DNA from: SVQP01 sp045594445
GTDB lineage: Bacteria > Bacillota > Clostridia > Oscillospirales > CAG-272
Direction of reading: 5' to 3'
DNA length: 64,000 nt
Assembly: GCA_045594445.1 (NCBI GenBank)
Contig: JAZNYL010000111.1
Location: forward strand, 1 to 64,000
Both the position numbers and the translations under genes were made by a program. Positions 18,148 to 25,857 of this stretch are shown piece by piece (the first letter of the stretch is position 1; each line of letters begins with the position of its first letter). The notes beneath the pieces were generated by a model. That model was given only the letters and a program-made list of their open reading frames with translations. It did not search any database and was not told the origin of the DNA.

Positions 18148-18363
18148 CTTCTTGTTTCTCCTTAAAAATTAAATTATTTTTCGTAAGCTTATTAGCATGA
18201 TCGGGTGTCATGCTAACGTGTGCAAGGCTTTTGCAAGTCTCGCGATTGGAACCCCTGTTTTTTCACAGGAGTCTCTTTTAGTAGTAATCATGTGTTGCTA
18301 ACTTTGATTATTTCGCACAAATTTGGCGAAAATTTCAAAATGCCCCCATGATTATTCCATTCT
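18148..18363 (-). promoter_or_regulatory. Structured 5' leader of prepilin gene B
   Basis: About 210 bases from promoter to ATG. Shares with leader A the segments AACACAT-n-ATTACTACTAAAAG, a hairpin ending GGGGTTCC (here CCTGT/ACAGG, near 18250-18275) and a TTAGCATGA/TCATGCTAA hairpin (18189-18213), then an A/T-rich run up to AAGGAG. Conservation of stems with changed bases suggests a folded RNA element. Confidence 0.55.
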
Positions 18364-18391
18364 ATTATACTTAAATAATTTTTTTTTACAA
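18364..18391 (-). promoter_or_regulatory. Promoter of surface locus B
   Basis: TTGTAA (18386-18391), 16-base spacer, TATAAT (18364-18369), matching the locus A promoter in both boxes, spacer length and flanks. The stretch 18392-18563 beyond it holds no supported gene. Confidence 0.7.
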
Positions 18392-18563
18392 TCCCCTTTT
18401 CACCAACGGGCGCGTTGCTTGCACGAAACGCCATTTTTGCGATCTCTACGATTATATATATCAGAATATCTCGTTATTATCTATACCTATTATATGCCTT
18501 TTGACTTTTTGCGACGTCAAAGGGCACGCTTTCGGCAGGTCGGCTACAAGTCTTTTGGGGATA

Positions 18564-18600
18564 AAAAAACAGCGAAGACTCGTATGAGTCTTCTCTGTTT
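18564..18600 (-). terminator. Terminator of the short pilin gene
   Basis: Minus-strand hairpin GAAGACTC-ATAC-GAGTCTTC with CTGTTTTTTT after it, about 30 bases beyond the stop at 18631. Confidence 0.85.
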
Positions 18601-18630
18601 ATGTAGTTAATGTAATAATTTGTTATTTTA

Positions 18631-19059
18631 TTACGTACCACTCTCAATGGAGATATAAACAATACCGTCATTGAAAGTGCCGGAAGTGATGCTCTTGAGT
18701 TCGTAGTTCTTATCAAGAGAACCCTCGATCATTGCCTGAATGTCTGTATCCGCAGCAGTAGTGTTAGCCTTAGTACCCATTACAAGATATTCGGTAGAAC
18801 CAACAATGTAAGTCACAGTTTCAACCTTCTTGCTAGTAGAATCCATCACGACGTTGATACGTGTAACGGTAACGTTTTCAGCTGCCAGTGCAAGTTCAAC
18901 AGCATACTCGATGTCATTTGCAAAGCTTTCGTCAGCAGCCTGGTTTGCCTTAGTGATAAAGCCGGCAAAAGTAGGAATTGCAACAGCGGCGAGGATAGCC
19001 ATGATAGCAATAACAACGATCAGTTCAACGAGCGAAAAGCCCTTGTTGTTCTTTTTCAT
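18631..19059 (-). CDS. Short type IV pilin-like protein C
   Basis: 142 residues, the usual size of a pilin or pseudopilin. ATG 19059 is preceded by AAGGAG. Leader MKKNNKG then F-S-L-V-E, a hydrophobic helix to about residue 30 and a continuing amphipathic helix (TKANQAADESFANDIEYA), then a small mixed globular part. It stands alone between its own promoter (19111-19138) and a strong terminator, so it can be expressed separately from the two large prepilins. It is a good candidate for the major pilin, if there is one; no assembly genes are adjacent. Confidence 0.85.
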   Translation of the reverse strand: MKKNNKGFSLVELIVVIAIMAILAAVAIPTFAGFITKANQAADESFANDIEYAVELALAAENVTVTRINVVMDSTSKKVETVTYIVGSTEYLVMGTKANTTAADTDIQAMIEGSLDKNYELKSITSGTFNDGIVYISIESGT

Positions 19060-19110
19060 TTTTCAAAATCTCCTTAAAAAATCGATATTATCGGATTTTA
19101 TCCTACGAAC

Positions 19111-19138
19111 ATTATAATCGAAAATTTTGGAAATGCAA
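19111..19138 (-). promoter_or_regulatory. Promoter of the short pilin gene
   Basis: TTGCAT (19133-19138), 16-base spacer, TATAAT (19111-19116). It lacks the leader seen upstream of prepilins A and B. Confidence 0.65.
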
Positions 19139-19204
19139 TATTTTTTGCACCAAGCGACAAAAAACCTGCACAAAACGCACGGTGCGGGGCGCGCGTAGCG
19201 CGCT

Positions 19205-20131
19205 TTACATGCTTCTTTCGTACAAATAGTCCTTGACGCCCTTATGAAACCAAAGCATATAGATGCACACGCCATCCAGGGCGACGGCAAGGATCATCAG
19301 GCTTGTCAGCAGGATGCCGAGTCCTTGGGGCATGAGCTGCTCGGTAAAGGTCACGGTGCCATCCATAGCCGTTTCGTATTCAATGCCGATGCGCGCACCG
19401 GGCAACAGATCCTGAATGCGCCAAAGTCCCGAAAACACGCCGAGAATATGGCGGATGATGGCCACCACGCGCGCCCACGTAGCGCCGCGCAGCAGATACG
19501 TGATCAGCAGGACAAACACCGCAACGTTGACCACACCGGACAAAATTGAGCCGGACGAGAGCAGGTTGATAAGGGCGCTCAGTAGCGTGGTTGCGCCCAT
19601 GATAATGCAGTAGATGAGCAAAAAGCGTTTGCCGAATTGCTCGCGCTTCTCGTTTCTTTGGCTGATTTGCTGCATCTCTGCAGAATATTCCATTTCCTCC
19701 CAAGGGTTGCGTTCACAAAATTCCGCAAAGGTCTCTCCGTGATAGGGCGCTGCGCCGTGGGCGGTGATCTTTGCCCCCAGCTGCTCGGCAATCTTTTCGG
19801 CGGTCAGACTTTCCTGCGTGGAAAGCTCTGCCAGCTTTTCCTTGGCCTGCGAAAGACGCATATTCTGCTCTGTCACGCGGCCGCGCCAGCTTGCCAGTAC
19901 GTCACCGCACTTCTCGGGATTCTCCAGCATGAGCGCGATCTCGTCCAGCGAAAAATCGGCACGGCGCAGCTCGGAAATAATGGCCAGCTCGCGCAGGTTG
20001 TGATCCGAAAAGACTAAGTATTCCCTGCCCCTTTCCGAATATTTTTCCGGGTGCACCAGCCCCCGCTCGCAATATAGTCGCACGGCACGCTCGGTCAAGC
20101 CCGAGCGCTCGCAGATCTCTTTCATTTTCAT
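19205..20131 (-). CDS. MerR-family transcriptional regulator with membrane-spanning C-terminus
   Basis: 308 residues. ATG 20131 (MKMKEICERSG) is taken over the upstream TTG because AGAGGAC sits about 9 bases before it. The N-terminal winged helix (about 1-70) has SGLTERAVRLYCERGLV and RELAIISELRRADFSLDEI, typical of MerR proteins, followed by a coiled-coil linker with LSQAKEKLAEL. The last 140 residues hold three to four hydrophobic segments (about 170-290), so the protein is probably membrane-attached; this is unusual for MerR but seen in Firmicutes. The ligand is unknown. Its own promoter has the MerR-type 19-base spacer with an operator dyad, so autoregulation is likely. Confidence 0.8.
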   Translation of the reverse strand: MKMKEICERSGLTERAVRLYCERGLVHPEKYSERGREYLVFSDHNLRELAIISELRRADFSLDEIALMLENPEKCGDVLASWRGRVTEQNMRLSQAKEKLAELSTQESLTAEKIAEQLGAKITAHGAAPYHGETFAEFCERNPWEEMEYSAEMQQISQRNEKREQFGKRFLLIYCIIMGATTLLSALINLLSSGSILSGVVNVAVFVLLITYLLRGATWARVVAIIRHILGVFSGLWRIQDLLPGARIGIEYETAMDGTVTFTEQLMPQGLGILLTSLMILAVALDGVCIYMLWFHKGVKDYLYERSM

Positions 20132-20184
20132 GATAACGTCCTCTTTCAAAGTAAAAATGGGTTGCTACGGTGTGTAACAACCTC

Positions 20185-20215
20185 ATTTTACAATCTTACC
20201 CAAGGTAAGTTTCAA
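20185..20215 (-). promoter_or_regulatory. MerR-type promoter and operator
   Basis: TTGAAA (20210-20215) and TAAAAT (20185-20190) are separated by 19 bases. The spacer contains the perfect dyad CTTACC-CAA-GGTAAG (20195-20209). An overlong spacer with a central dyad is the hallmark of promoters regulated by MerR proteins. A second short inverted repeat (GTTGCTAC/GTAACAAC, 20161-20181) lies in the leader. Confidence 0.75.
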
Positions 20216-20243
20216 TAGATTCCCCGTATTATTTACAGAAAAT

Positions 20244-20801
20244 TCATCTTCTGTCACTCTCGGGATACACCGCGCGGCTGCCTCCCACGAATTTGGGACG
20301 GGTACGCGCGCACAGCACGCTTGCCTGCCCGATGGTGTTCTGCGGGATTCTCACGGGCACCGCCACGCTGCGCAAATGCATGCCGATCAGCGTGCCGCCG
20401 ATATCCATGCCTGCGTGTGCCTTGATGGATTCCACCGCGCAGGGCTCTTGCATATTCGCCCACGCAGCGGTGGCAAACGAGCCGCCTGCCTTTGGCTGCG
20501 GAATGACGCAGACCTCCTCAAGGCCGTACTGCTCGGCGCAGGCTCTTTCCACGATCAGCGCACGGTTGAGGTGCTCGCAGCACTGTGCCGCCAGATAAAT
20601 TCCGCGTGCCGCGCAGGCCTCGGAAATGACCTGATAAACCGCGTCTGCCACCTCGGGTGCAGATGCGTGGCCGATGCTGCCGCCTGCAATTTCGGACGAC
20701 GAGCAGCCCACCACCAAGATCTGCCCCGGCTTGTAGTTTGCTGCGTCCAACAGCTGCTCTGCTGCCAAGGACGCCTGGACTTTGATTTGCTCGGTGCTCA
20801 T
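20244..20801 (-). CDS. ywlG: TIGR01440 / UPF0340 family protein (YwlG-like)
   Basis: 185 residues, matching the usual length of this conserved Firmicutes family of unknown function. Recognised by LVVGCSSSEIAGG-IG (about 30-46), AQCCEHLNRALIVER, PQPKAGGSFA-AW and the C-terminal HLR-VAVPVR stretch. Glycine-rich loops and paired Cys residues suggest a soluble cytoplasmic enzyme, but no reaction is established. It begins one base after the nagB stop and is surely co-transcribed with it. Confidence 0.85.
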   Translation of the reverse strand: MSTEQIKVQASLAAEQLLDAANYKPGQILVVGCSSSEIAGGSIGHASAPEVADAVYQVISEACAARGIYLAAQCCEHLNRALIVERACAEQYGLEEVCVIPQPKAGGSFATAAWANMQEPCAVESIKAHAGMDIGGTLIGMHLRSVAVPVRIPQNTIGQASVLCARTRPKFVGGSRAVYPESDRR

Positions 20802-20802
20802 A

Positions 20803-21525
20803 TCAGCCCTCGTATGCGTCGCGGTCGCAGATCAGCGTGACGTCAGCGTGCAGGTTGAGGAAGGACGCGGGGCAAGAGGTGGTCACCTTTCCCGCAAGCA
20901 TTGCCTTGACGGCCTCGTGCTTGCCCTTGCCGTTTGCCAGAATGATGATCTTTTTTGCGGACAGAATGGTACCCATGCCCATGGTCAGCGCCTTGGTGGG
21001 AACCTGATCAATGCTTTCAAAGAAGCGTGCGTTTGCATCGATGGTATCCTCGGTCAAACCCGTGACGTGGGTTGCGGGATACAGCGCCTCGGCAGGCTCG
21101 TTGAACGCGATGTGGCCGTTGCGGCCAATGCCGAGAATCTGAATATCCGCGCCGCCAAGTCCGCGCACGAACGCCTCGTATCTTGCAGCTTCGGCTGCGG
21201 CGTCGGGTGCGCTGCCGTCCGGCACGTAGGTGTTGGCCTTGTCGATATTGACGTGGTCAAACAGCTTGGTATTCATAAAATAGCGGTAGCTCTGCTCGTT
21301 TTCGGGCGAGATGGGATAATATTCGTCCAGATTGACCGTGGTGACAGCCGAAAAATCCAGTTCACCCTTGCCGCACATGGAGATCAGCTCGGCATACAGT
21401 CCCTCGGGGGTGGAGCCGGTGGCAAGTCCCAGCACGCAGGCGGGCTTATTTTGGATCACGTCGGCAACCATGCCGGCGCCGACCTTGGACATTTCAGCAT
21501 AGTCGTTACAGCAAATAATTCTCAT
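20803..21525 (-). CDS. nagB: Glucosamine-6-phosphate deaminase
   Basis: 240 residues. Converts glucosamine-6-phosphate to fructose-6-phosphate and ammonia, linking amino sugar recycling to glycolysis. Visible motifs: substrate loop GLATGSTPEGLY (about 33-44), NLDEYYP with the acid-base Asp, and GIGRNGHIAFNEPA (about 130-143) with the catalytic His loop. The length is the short Firmicutes form that lacks the C-terminal allosteric tail of the E. coli enzyme. It is between DUF1385 (26-base gap) and ywlG. Confidence 0.95.
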   Translation of the reverse strand: MRIICCNDYAEMSKVGAGMVADVIQNKPACVLGLATGSTPEGLYAELISMCGKGELDFSAVTTVNLDEYYPISPENEQSYRYFMNTKLFDHVNIDKANTYVPDGSAPDAAAEAARYEAFVRGLGGADIQILGIGRNGHIAFNEPAEALYPATHVTGLTEDTIDANARFFESIDQVPTKALTMGMGTILSAKKIIILANGKGKHEAVKAMLAGKVTTSCPASFLNLHADVTLICDRDAYEG

Positions 21526-21551
21526 GATTCAATCCTCCTTTAATGTACGGT

Positions 21552-22751
21552 TTACCACTTGTCGCTCTCGTCCTCGGGAATGACCTCCTTGATGGCGGCA
21601 ATCGCGCACTCGATCATGCCGTCGTCCGGCTCAAGCACGGTGATGTGCTGCAGCCAAACACCCGGCAGAGAGATCAGTCTGGTCAGGAAGTTGTCGTATC
21701 TGCCTGCCAGCTTGAGCAGCTCGTAGCCGATGCCCATAACCAAGGGGAGCAATATTAAGGATATGCCGGTACGTACCAGCGTGGGAAGCACACCGTGAAT
21801 GGGGCCGAGAATTTCTTTCATGGTGCCGCCGAAAACAGCGATAAACGAGGGCTCGATAAAGAAGGACACGAACACGTTGACCAGCACCATCAAAATGAGG
21901 AACGAGGTGCCGCAGCGAGGGTGGAATCTTCTCTGCTTGCGCACGTTTTCCACGGTCAGCTCAAGTCCTGCCTCGTAGCAGAAGATGGACTTATGCTCTG
22001 CACCGTGGTACCGGAAGGTGCGGCGGATCTCCTTCATCAAGGAAACGGCAGCCATGTAGCCGACAACGATGGCGATCTTGAAGACGCCTTCCACCATTGA
22101 GCGGATCAGCGACTCCAGCACAACGTTTGCGGGCTTGAGCGCGGGGATCAGCCAAACAAACAGGTCGTAGAGCGCGGTGGGCACGAATTTGAACAGCAGG
22201 ATAGCCAAACCTACGCCAAGCACGACGCCAATGATCATGAAAAGCGTGGTGGTCACGGATACACTGTCGACCTTTTTCTTTTCCTTTTTTTCCTCGATAA
22301 CGGATACCTGCTCTGCGGGCGAATCGTGATTCGTCCCTACGGGTTCGGGTGCCTGCTCTGCGGGCGAATCGTGATTCGCCCCTACGGGTTCGGCAGCAGG
22401 TGCTTCGCCCTTCTTTGCTGCTTTTTTGGCAGCCTTTGCGACCTTTTTTGCCTCGGCCTCGCGACGCATTTCCTCTTCCGCCTCTTCAAGACCGGAAATC
22501 TCTGCCGAGCGCATCAGGCACTTATAGCCCTGAATCATGGACATAGCGAAATTATACACGCCGCGCACGACGGGGATTTTGGCAATCAGCGGAATTTTGG
22601 TGTCGTTGTGTCTGATCTCCATGACGATTTCGCCCTCGGGATTGCGCACAGCCATGGCGGTTTTCTTGGGTCCTCGCATCATGATACCCTCCATCAGGGC
22701 CTGGCCGCCGATGGAAGTCTTTTTGCAAGGAGGACATTTATCTTTTTTCAT
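21552..22751 (-). CDS. DUF1385 membrane protein (YqhQ-like) carrying a REP-derived insert
   Basis: 399 residues. N-terminal CPPCKKTSIGGQALMEGIMMRGP is the family signature, with an unusual Cys pair in front. A charged linker (about 100-155) rich in Lys, Glu and Ala follows, then four to five membrane helices (about 160-370) with a conserved YHGAEHKSIFCYE (about 250) and HPRCGTSF motif. The His, Glu and Cys of these motifs suggest metal binding; function unknown. Residues about 120-149 are two 15-residue copies of PEPVGTNHDSPAEQA encoded by a palindromic repeat, which look inserted rather than ancestral. It heads an operon with nagB and ywlG. RBS GGAGGG lies before ATG 22751. Confidence 0.85.
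   Translation of the reverse strand: MKKDKCPPCKKTSIGGQALMEGIMMRGPKKTAMAVRNPEGEIVMEIRHNDTKIPLIAKIPVVRGVYNFAMSMIQGYKCLMRSAEISGLEEAEEEMRREAEAKKVAKAAKKAAKKGEAPAAEPVGANHDSPAEQAPEPVGTNHDSPAEQVSVIEEKKEKKKVDSVSVTTTLFMIIGVVLGVGLAILLFKFVPTALYDLFVWLIPALKPANVVLESLIRSMVEGVFKIAIVVGYMAAVSLMKEIRRTFRYHGAEHKSIFCYEAGLELTVENVRKQRRFHPRCGTSFLILMVLVNVFVSFFIEPSFIAVFGGTMKEILGPIHGVLPTLVRTGISLILLPLVMGIGYELLKLAGRYDNFLTRLISLPGVWLQHITVLEPDDGMIECAIAAIKEVIPEDESDKW
22307..22392 (-). repeat. Tandem REP-like palindromes inside the DUF1385 coding sequence
   Basis: Two 41-base copies spaced 45 bases apart (22307-22347 and 22352-22392). Each centres on GGGCGAATC-GT-GATTCGCCC (copy 1 has one mismatch) and ends CCTACGGG. The 45-base period keeps the frame, adding 15 residues per copy. 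The CCCGTAGGGGC end is shared with the intergenic repeat at 7903. Confidence 0.8.
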
Positions 22752-22855
22752 ATATTTTCCCTCCGTAACAAGGTGTTGACATAATACATCACGTTACATA
22801 ATAGCACACGTTTATTAACATGATATGAATTATTTGCACCTTTTTCGTTTTCGGC

Positions 22856-22884
22856 TTGACTTTCGGAAAATTTTGGGATATAAT
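22856..22884 (+). promoter_or_regulatory. Promoter of yajC
   Basis: TTGACT (22856-22861), 17-base spacer, TATAAT (22879-22884), 37 bases before the ATG. A convincing promoter for the divergent DUF1385 gene was not found in the remaining 22752-22855. Confidence 0.85.
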
Positions 22885-22921
22885 AATTGTGTATGTGAAA
22901 ACTCTCAATGGAGGATAAAAA

Positions 22922-23248
22922 ATGAATTTTTCGGCATTAACCAATCTGCTTGGCGGTGAAGGCGCAGGCCAGATCATCATGACCATCGTTATGGTGCTCG
23001 GCGTTGGCGTGTTCTTCTATTTCTTTATGATCCGTCCTCAGAAGAAGCAGGAAAAGGAAATCAACGAAATGCGTAACAGCCTGTCTGTAGGTGACGAGAT
23101 CACCACCATCGGCGGCATCATCGGTAAGGTCATCAGCATCAGAGACGAAACTGTTGTGATCGAGACCAGCCACGACCGCACCAAGATCCGCCTGCTCAAG
23201 AGCGCGATCAGCAAGGTGGACGTCAAGGCAGAGGACGCACAGAAGTAA
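22922..23248 (+). CDS. yajC: Preprotein translocase subunit YajC
   Basis: 108 residues; ATG 22922 after GGAGG. Accessory membrane subunit of the Sec translocon. One membrane helix (about 17-37, IIMTIVMVLGVGVFFYFFMI) is followed by the typical RPQKKQEKE and a small domain with LSVGDEITTIGGIIGKV and VVIETSHDRTKIRLLKSAI. Length and layout are normal for the family. It is read from its own promoter and followed by a hairpin that overlaps the start region of the next gene. Confidence 0.95.
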   Translation: MNFSALTNLLGGEGAGQIIMTIVMVLGVGVFFYFFMIRPQKKQEKEINEMRNSLSVGDEITTIGGIIGKVISIRDETVVIETSHDRTKIRLLKSAISKVDVKAEDAQK

Positions 23249-23270
23249 TTGGGATTTCCCAAACATAAAA

Positions 23271-23334
23271 GCGGCTCCGTACTCATATAGTATTACCAAA
23301 TACGGTAATATTATGGATACGGAGGCGTTTTTTT
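23271..23334 (+). promoter_or_regulatory. Terminator-like hairpin overlapping the next gene's ribosome binding site
   Basis: CTCCGTA (23275-23281) pairs with TACGGAG (23318-23324), with an inner stem TATTACC/GGTAATA (23291-23297/23304-23310). A run of seven T ends directly at ATG 23335. The 3' arm supplies the GGAGG for that ATG, so folding would both stop transcription and hide the ribosome binding site. Confidence 0.75.
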
Positions 23335-23817
23335 ATGAACAGATCGGTCAAAGGGATCCTTCCCGCACGCGCACACAAAGCCGAGAGGGCGCAAAGCAGC
23401 GACAGCTTTGCATCCGGGGCGTTATGGGGTATGGTGCTCTGCGCGTCGGGTGGGCTTGCGTCATTGTTGCTTGGCGCGCTGGTTGCGTATGTTTCCCCCG
23501 ATCCGGATGCGCTGATTTTGCCGCTGGGCTTTGGCGCGATGGTGCTTTCTTGCCTGCTTGGCGGCCTTGGCGTGGGCCTTAGATGCAACTCAGCCATTCT
23601 TCCCTGCTCCTTGCTCTGCGCTTGCATTTACGTAGGGCTTGGGCTTTTGCTGGGGCTGTTTTTCGGCGGTGAGCTGCGGCAATCATTGACGCTGGGGCTT
23701 GGTCTTGGCGCGTCGTTAGGTCTTCGTGCAGGACTGGTTGCCCTGTTTTGCGCTTCGGCCGTATTGACCGCGCAGATCAAGGGCAAAATCGCGGCAAAGC
23801 CGAGAAGGCACAGATAA
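23335..23817 (+). CDS. TIGR04086 family membrane protein
   Basis: 160 residues. A basic N-terminus (about 1-25) is followed by four hydrophobic segments (about 28-50, 57-78, 85-108 and 118-145), rich in Gly and Leu, and a basic tail KAKPRRHR-like. This is the small membrane family often found next to yajC in Clostridia; no function is known. Translation appears to start within the terminator hairpin of yajC, so expression probably depends on read-through. A bidirectional terminator follows immediately. Confidence 0.7.
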   Translation: MNRSVKGILPARAHKAERAQSSDSFASGALWGMVLCASGGLASLLLGALVAYVSPDPDALILPLGFGAMVLSCLLGGLGVGLRCNSAILPCSLLCACIYVGLGLLLGLFFGGELRQSLTLGLGLGASLGLRAGLVALFCASAVLTAQIKGKIAAKPRRHR

Positions 23818-23824
23818 CAAAAGA

Positions 23825-23850
23825 CCCGCACCTGCTTTTGCAGGTGCGGG
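23825..23850. terminator. Bidirectional terminator
   Basis: Perfect 11-base arms CCCGCACCTGC/GCAGGTGCGGG with a TTTT loop, A-rich on the left and T-rich on the right. It separates the plus-strand yajC pair from the end of the minus-strand lipoprotein array. Confidence 0.85.
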
Positions 23851-23869
23851 TTCTCTTTATTCATCGGAA

Positions 23870-25030
23870 TTATTCCACGTAATTGTAAATTGCGTCCTCA
23901 ATGTCAAAGCTCTCGACACGCATGTCGCCCGGATCAAACCAAAGCGTGATGCCGCCGTTTTCGGGATACCAGCCCTCACCCGTGACCAACGAGCCCTTTA
24001 CCTTGGAAGTACCCCAAGCACCCGTGATCACGCCATCCTGATCATAATCCAGATAGCAGACCAACATGACTGCCTTGACGTTGTCCGAATCGATCTTGAG
24101 ATCGTCCAGATCGTTGATTCCCAGCTTGGCGATCAAATCAAAGAGCAGATTTTCCCACGGGATCGCAATCTCGGCAGTCCAGCCGGAGCCATCCTCGCGC
24201 ACCTTGGTAGCGCCCATCAAGCCGCCGATTGCCTGGTCCTGCGAGCTCATGACGTAGTCCACGGAAGCCGCAGCGTCCGACGTGATGCACTGCACGGTGA
24301 CGTGCGCAGAGCCGTCCTCTTGCAGGCCGAACGAATAGAATACGCCGCGCTCGTACATGCCGCTCTCGCCGCAAATGCCGCCAAGATCCAGCTGGATCTG
24401 GAACGCATCGCCCTGATACGTACCGTTCTCGCAAGCTCTGATGGTGGTATCGTTGACGTCAAACGCCATGTAAACGTATTCCAAATCGCAGGTCACCATC
24501 ATGGTAAAGCCGTCGGCCTCGCCAACCTCGCCGAGCCATGCGTCCAGAGTGTCCGCGCCAAAGTACGCACCCCAATAGGGCAGCCAGTTGTTGGCACGCC
24601 AATCGCCAAGGTCACCGTCCATGATCAGCACGTCCTGCAAGGAAGGCATGGGATCCACGGGAATCTCGGTTTCCCAAGCAATCTCGGTGGTATCGACTTC
24701 AATATCCACGGGCCATGTCTCCTCTATCCAGGTTTCGTACGACACGGTTTCATCACCCCAATAGCCCTCGGTCCAAACCTCGGTCATATCCTCTGCCCAC
24801 TCTACTTCAATATCGGTTTCCACCTCGGGATGTCCTTCGAGCACGTCTCCCTCGGGCACGCCAATCGTGGCATCATTGCCCACGATTCGGTCAAGCAGTG
24901 CACCCAGGTCAAGCTCGCCCTCGTAATCGGCAAGCAGCTCGCCTACAAGGCCGTTGCCCACGTCACAAGAGGCAAGCATCGTACACAGCAAAAGCGCTGC
25001 CAGAGCAAAAGCAAACAGTCTTTTCTTCAT
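23870..25030 (-). CDS. Lipoprotein 4 of the array, CBM9/DOMON-like domain
   Basis: 386 residues; ATG 25030 after GGAGG. Signal peptide and lipobox L-A-S-C21, then the shared motif CDVGNGLVGEL. A strongly acidic, Trp-rich linker (about 60-135) is followed by a beta-sandwich (about 140-365) beginning MDGDLGDWRANNW and containing YVYMAFDVNDTT, GDAFQIQLDLGG and WTAEIAIPWENL, the pattern of family 9 carbohydrate-binding/DOMON-like domains. Predicted outer-face lipoprotein that binds sugar or another ligand. It is the last of four tandem paralogues and is followed by a terminator. Confidence 0.75.
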   Translation of the reverse strand: MKKRLFAFALAALLLCTMLASCDVGNGLVGELLADYEGELDLGALLDRIVGNDATIGVPEGDVLEGHPEVETDIEVEWAEDMTEVWTEGYWGDETVSYETWIEETWPVDIEVDTTEIAWETEIPVDPMPSLQDVLIMDGDLGDWRANNWLPYWGAYFGADTLDAWLGEVGEADGFTMMVTCDLEYVYMAFDVNDTTIRACENGTYQGDAFQIQLDLGGICGESGMYERGVFYSFGLQEDGSAHVTVQCITSDAAASVDYVMSSQDQAIGGLMGATKVREDGSGWTAEIAIPWENLLFDLIAKLGINDLDDLKIDSDNVKAVMLVCYLDYDQDGVITGAWGTSKVKGSLVTGEGWYPENGGITLWFDPGDMRVESFDIEDAIYNYVE

Positions 25031-25054
25031 CTTTTTTCCTCCTTTTCAGGCTGA

Positions 25055-25846
25055 TCAATCTATGATCGGATCCTCCACCGGCACCTCCTCGGTCTCGGGC
25101 ACGGTGGTAAACATTTCAATCTCGAAATCATCATGGAATACCCAGCCGTCAATCAACGCGCCGATCGGATCGGCCAGCAGTGTAAGTCCATTGATGCCGG
25201 GCTCCAGCATCTCGGTCGGCACGGTCACGATAAAGCCGACGGGATAGTCCGCGCCCATTTCCTTGATCTTATCAAGCGTTGCCGCATCGGGCTCAAAGGT
25301 GGTAACGTACTCAAAATGCTTTTTGGTCGAGATATTCAACCAGTAATAAAAATTCATATCATCCGATCTGTTATAGCCCGCGTATCCCACGATGCGAATG
25401 CATTCAAGAGACTCATCGATGTGGACAAAGCCATCCCAGTCCTCCAGCTGCTCCTCGTCAAGCAAAATCTCGGTTTCGGGCTCTCGGGAGCCATCTGTCT
25501 TATACACACCCTCCACGTACAGGTATCCGTAACCCATCAGCTTGGGCACCTCGACGTCCGATCCGTAATCCCCGGTGGTCTGCGGCTCTTGCGTCTCCGG
25601 CACGGGATCGGTGGCGGGATATTCAACGGGCGGGGTGGTTTCCACCTCAACAGTTCCCCACGGCTCGATCGGATCGATTGCAACAATTTCAGATTCCTCA
25701 AGGCCCACAGAGGGCTCGACAATAACGTGATTCCCCTGTTCCTTCAAGTCTCCTATCAGCTCGGCAACAAGGCCGTTACCCATATCGCATGCTACAAAAC
25801 TGCAGCATAAACAGGCTATCAAAAAGAACAATGAGATTCTTTTCAT
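25055..25846 (-). CDS. Lipoprotein 3 of the array
   Basis: 263 residues; ATG 25846 after AAAGGAGG. Lipobox V-A-C20, then CDMGNGLVAEL. A Pro/Glu/Thr-rich linker (about 45-90) precedes one beta-rich domain (about 90-245) with DWDGFVHIDES, IRIVGYAGY and a calculated-looking VTVPTEMLEPG-NGLTLLA stretch. The same domain, in diverged form, is present at least once in the neighbouring 25858-27087 protein. No family name recognised. Exported, membrane-tethered. Confidence 0.7.
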   Translation of the reverse strand: MKRISLFFLIACLCCSFVACDMGNGLVAELIGDLKEQGNHVIVEPSVGLEESEIVAIDPIEPWGTVEVETTPPVEYPATDPVPETQEPQTTGDYGSDVEVPKLMGYGYLYVEGVYKTDGSREPETEILLDEEQLEDWDGFVHIDESLECIRIVGYAGYNRSDDMNFYYWLNISTKKHFEYVTTFEPDAATLDKIKEMGADYPVGFIVTVPTEMLEPGINGLTLLADPIGALIDGWVFHDDFEIEMFTTVPETEEVPVEDPIID

Positions 25847-25857
25847 AGGTACCTCCT

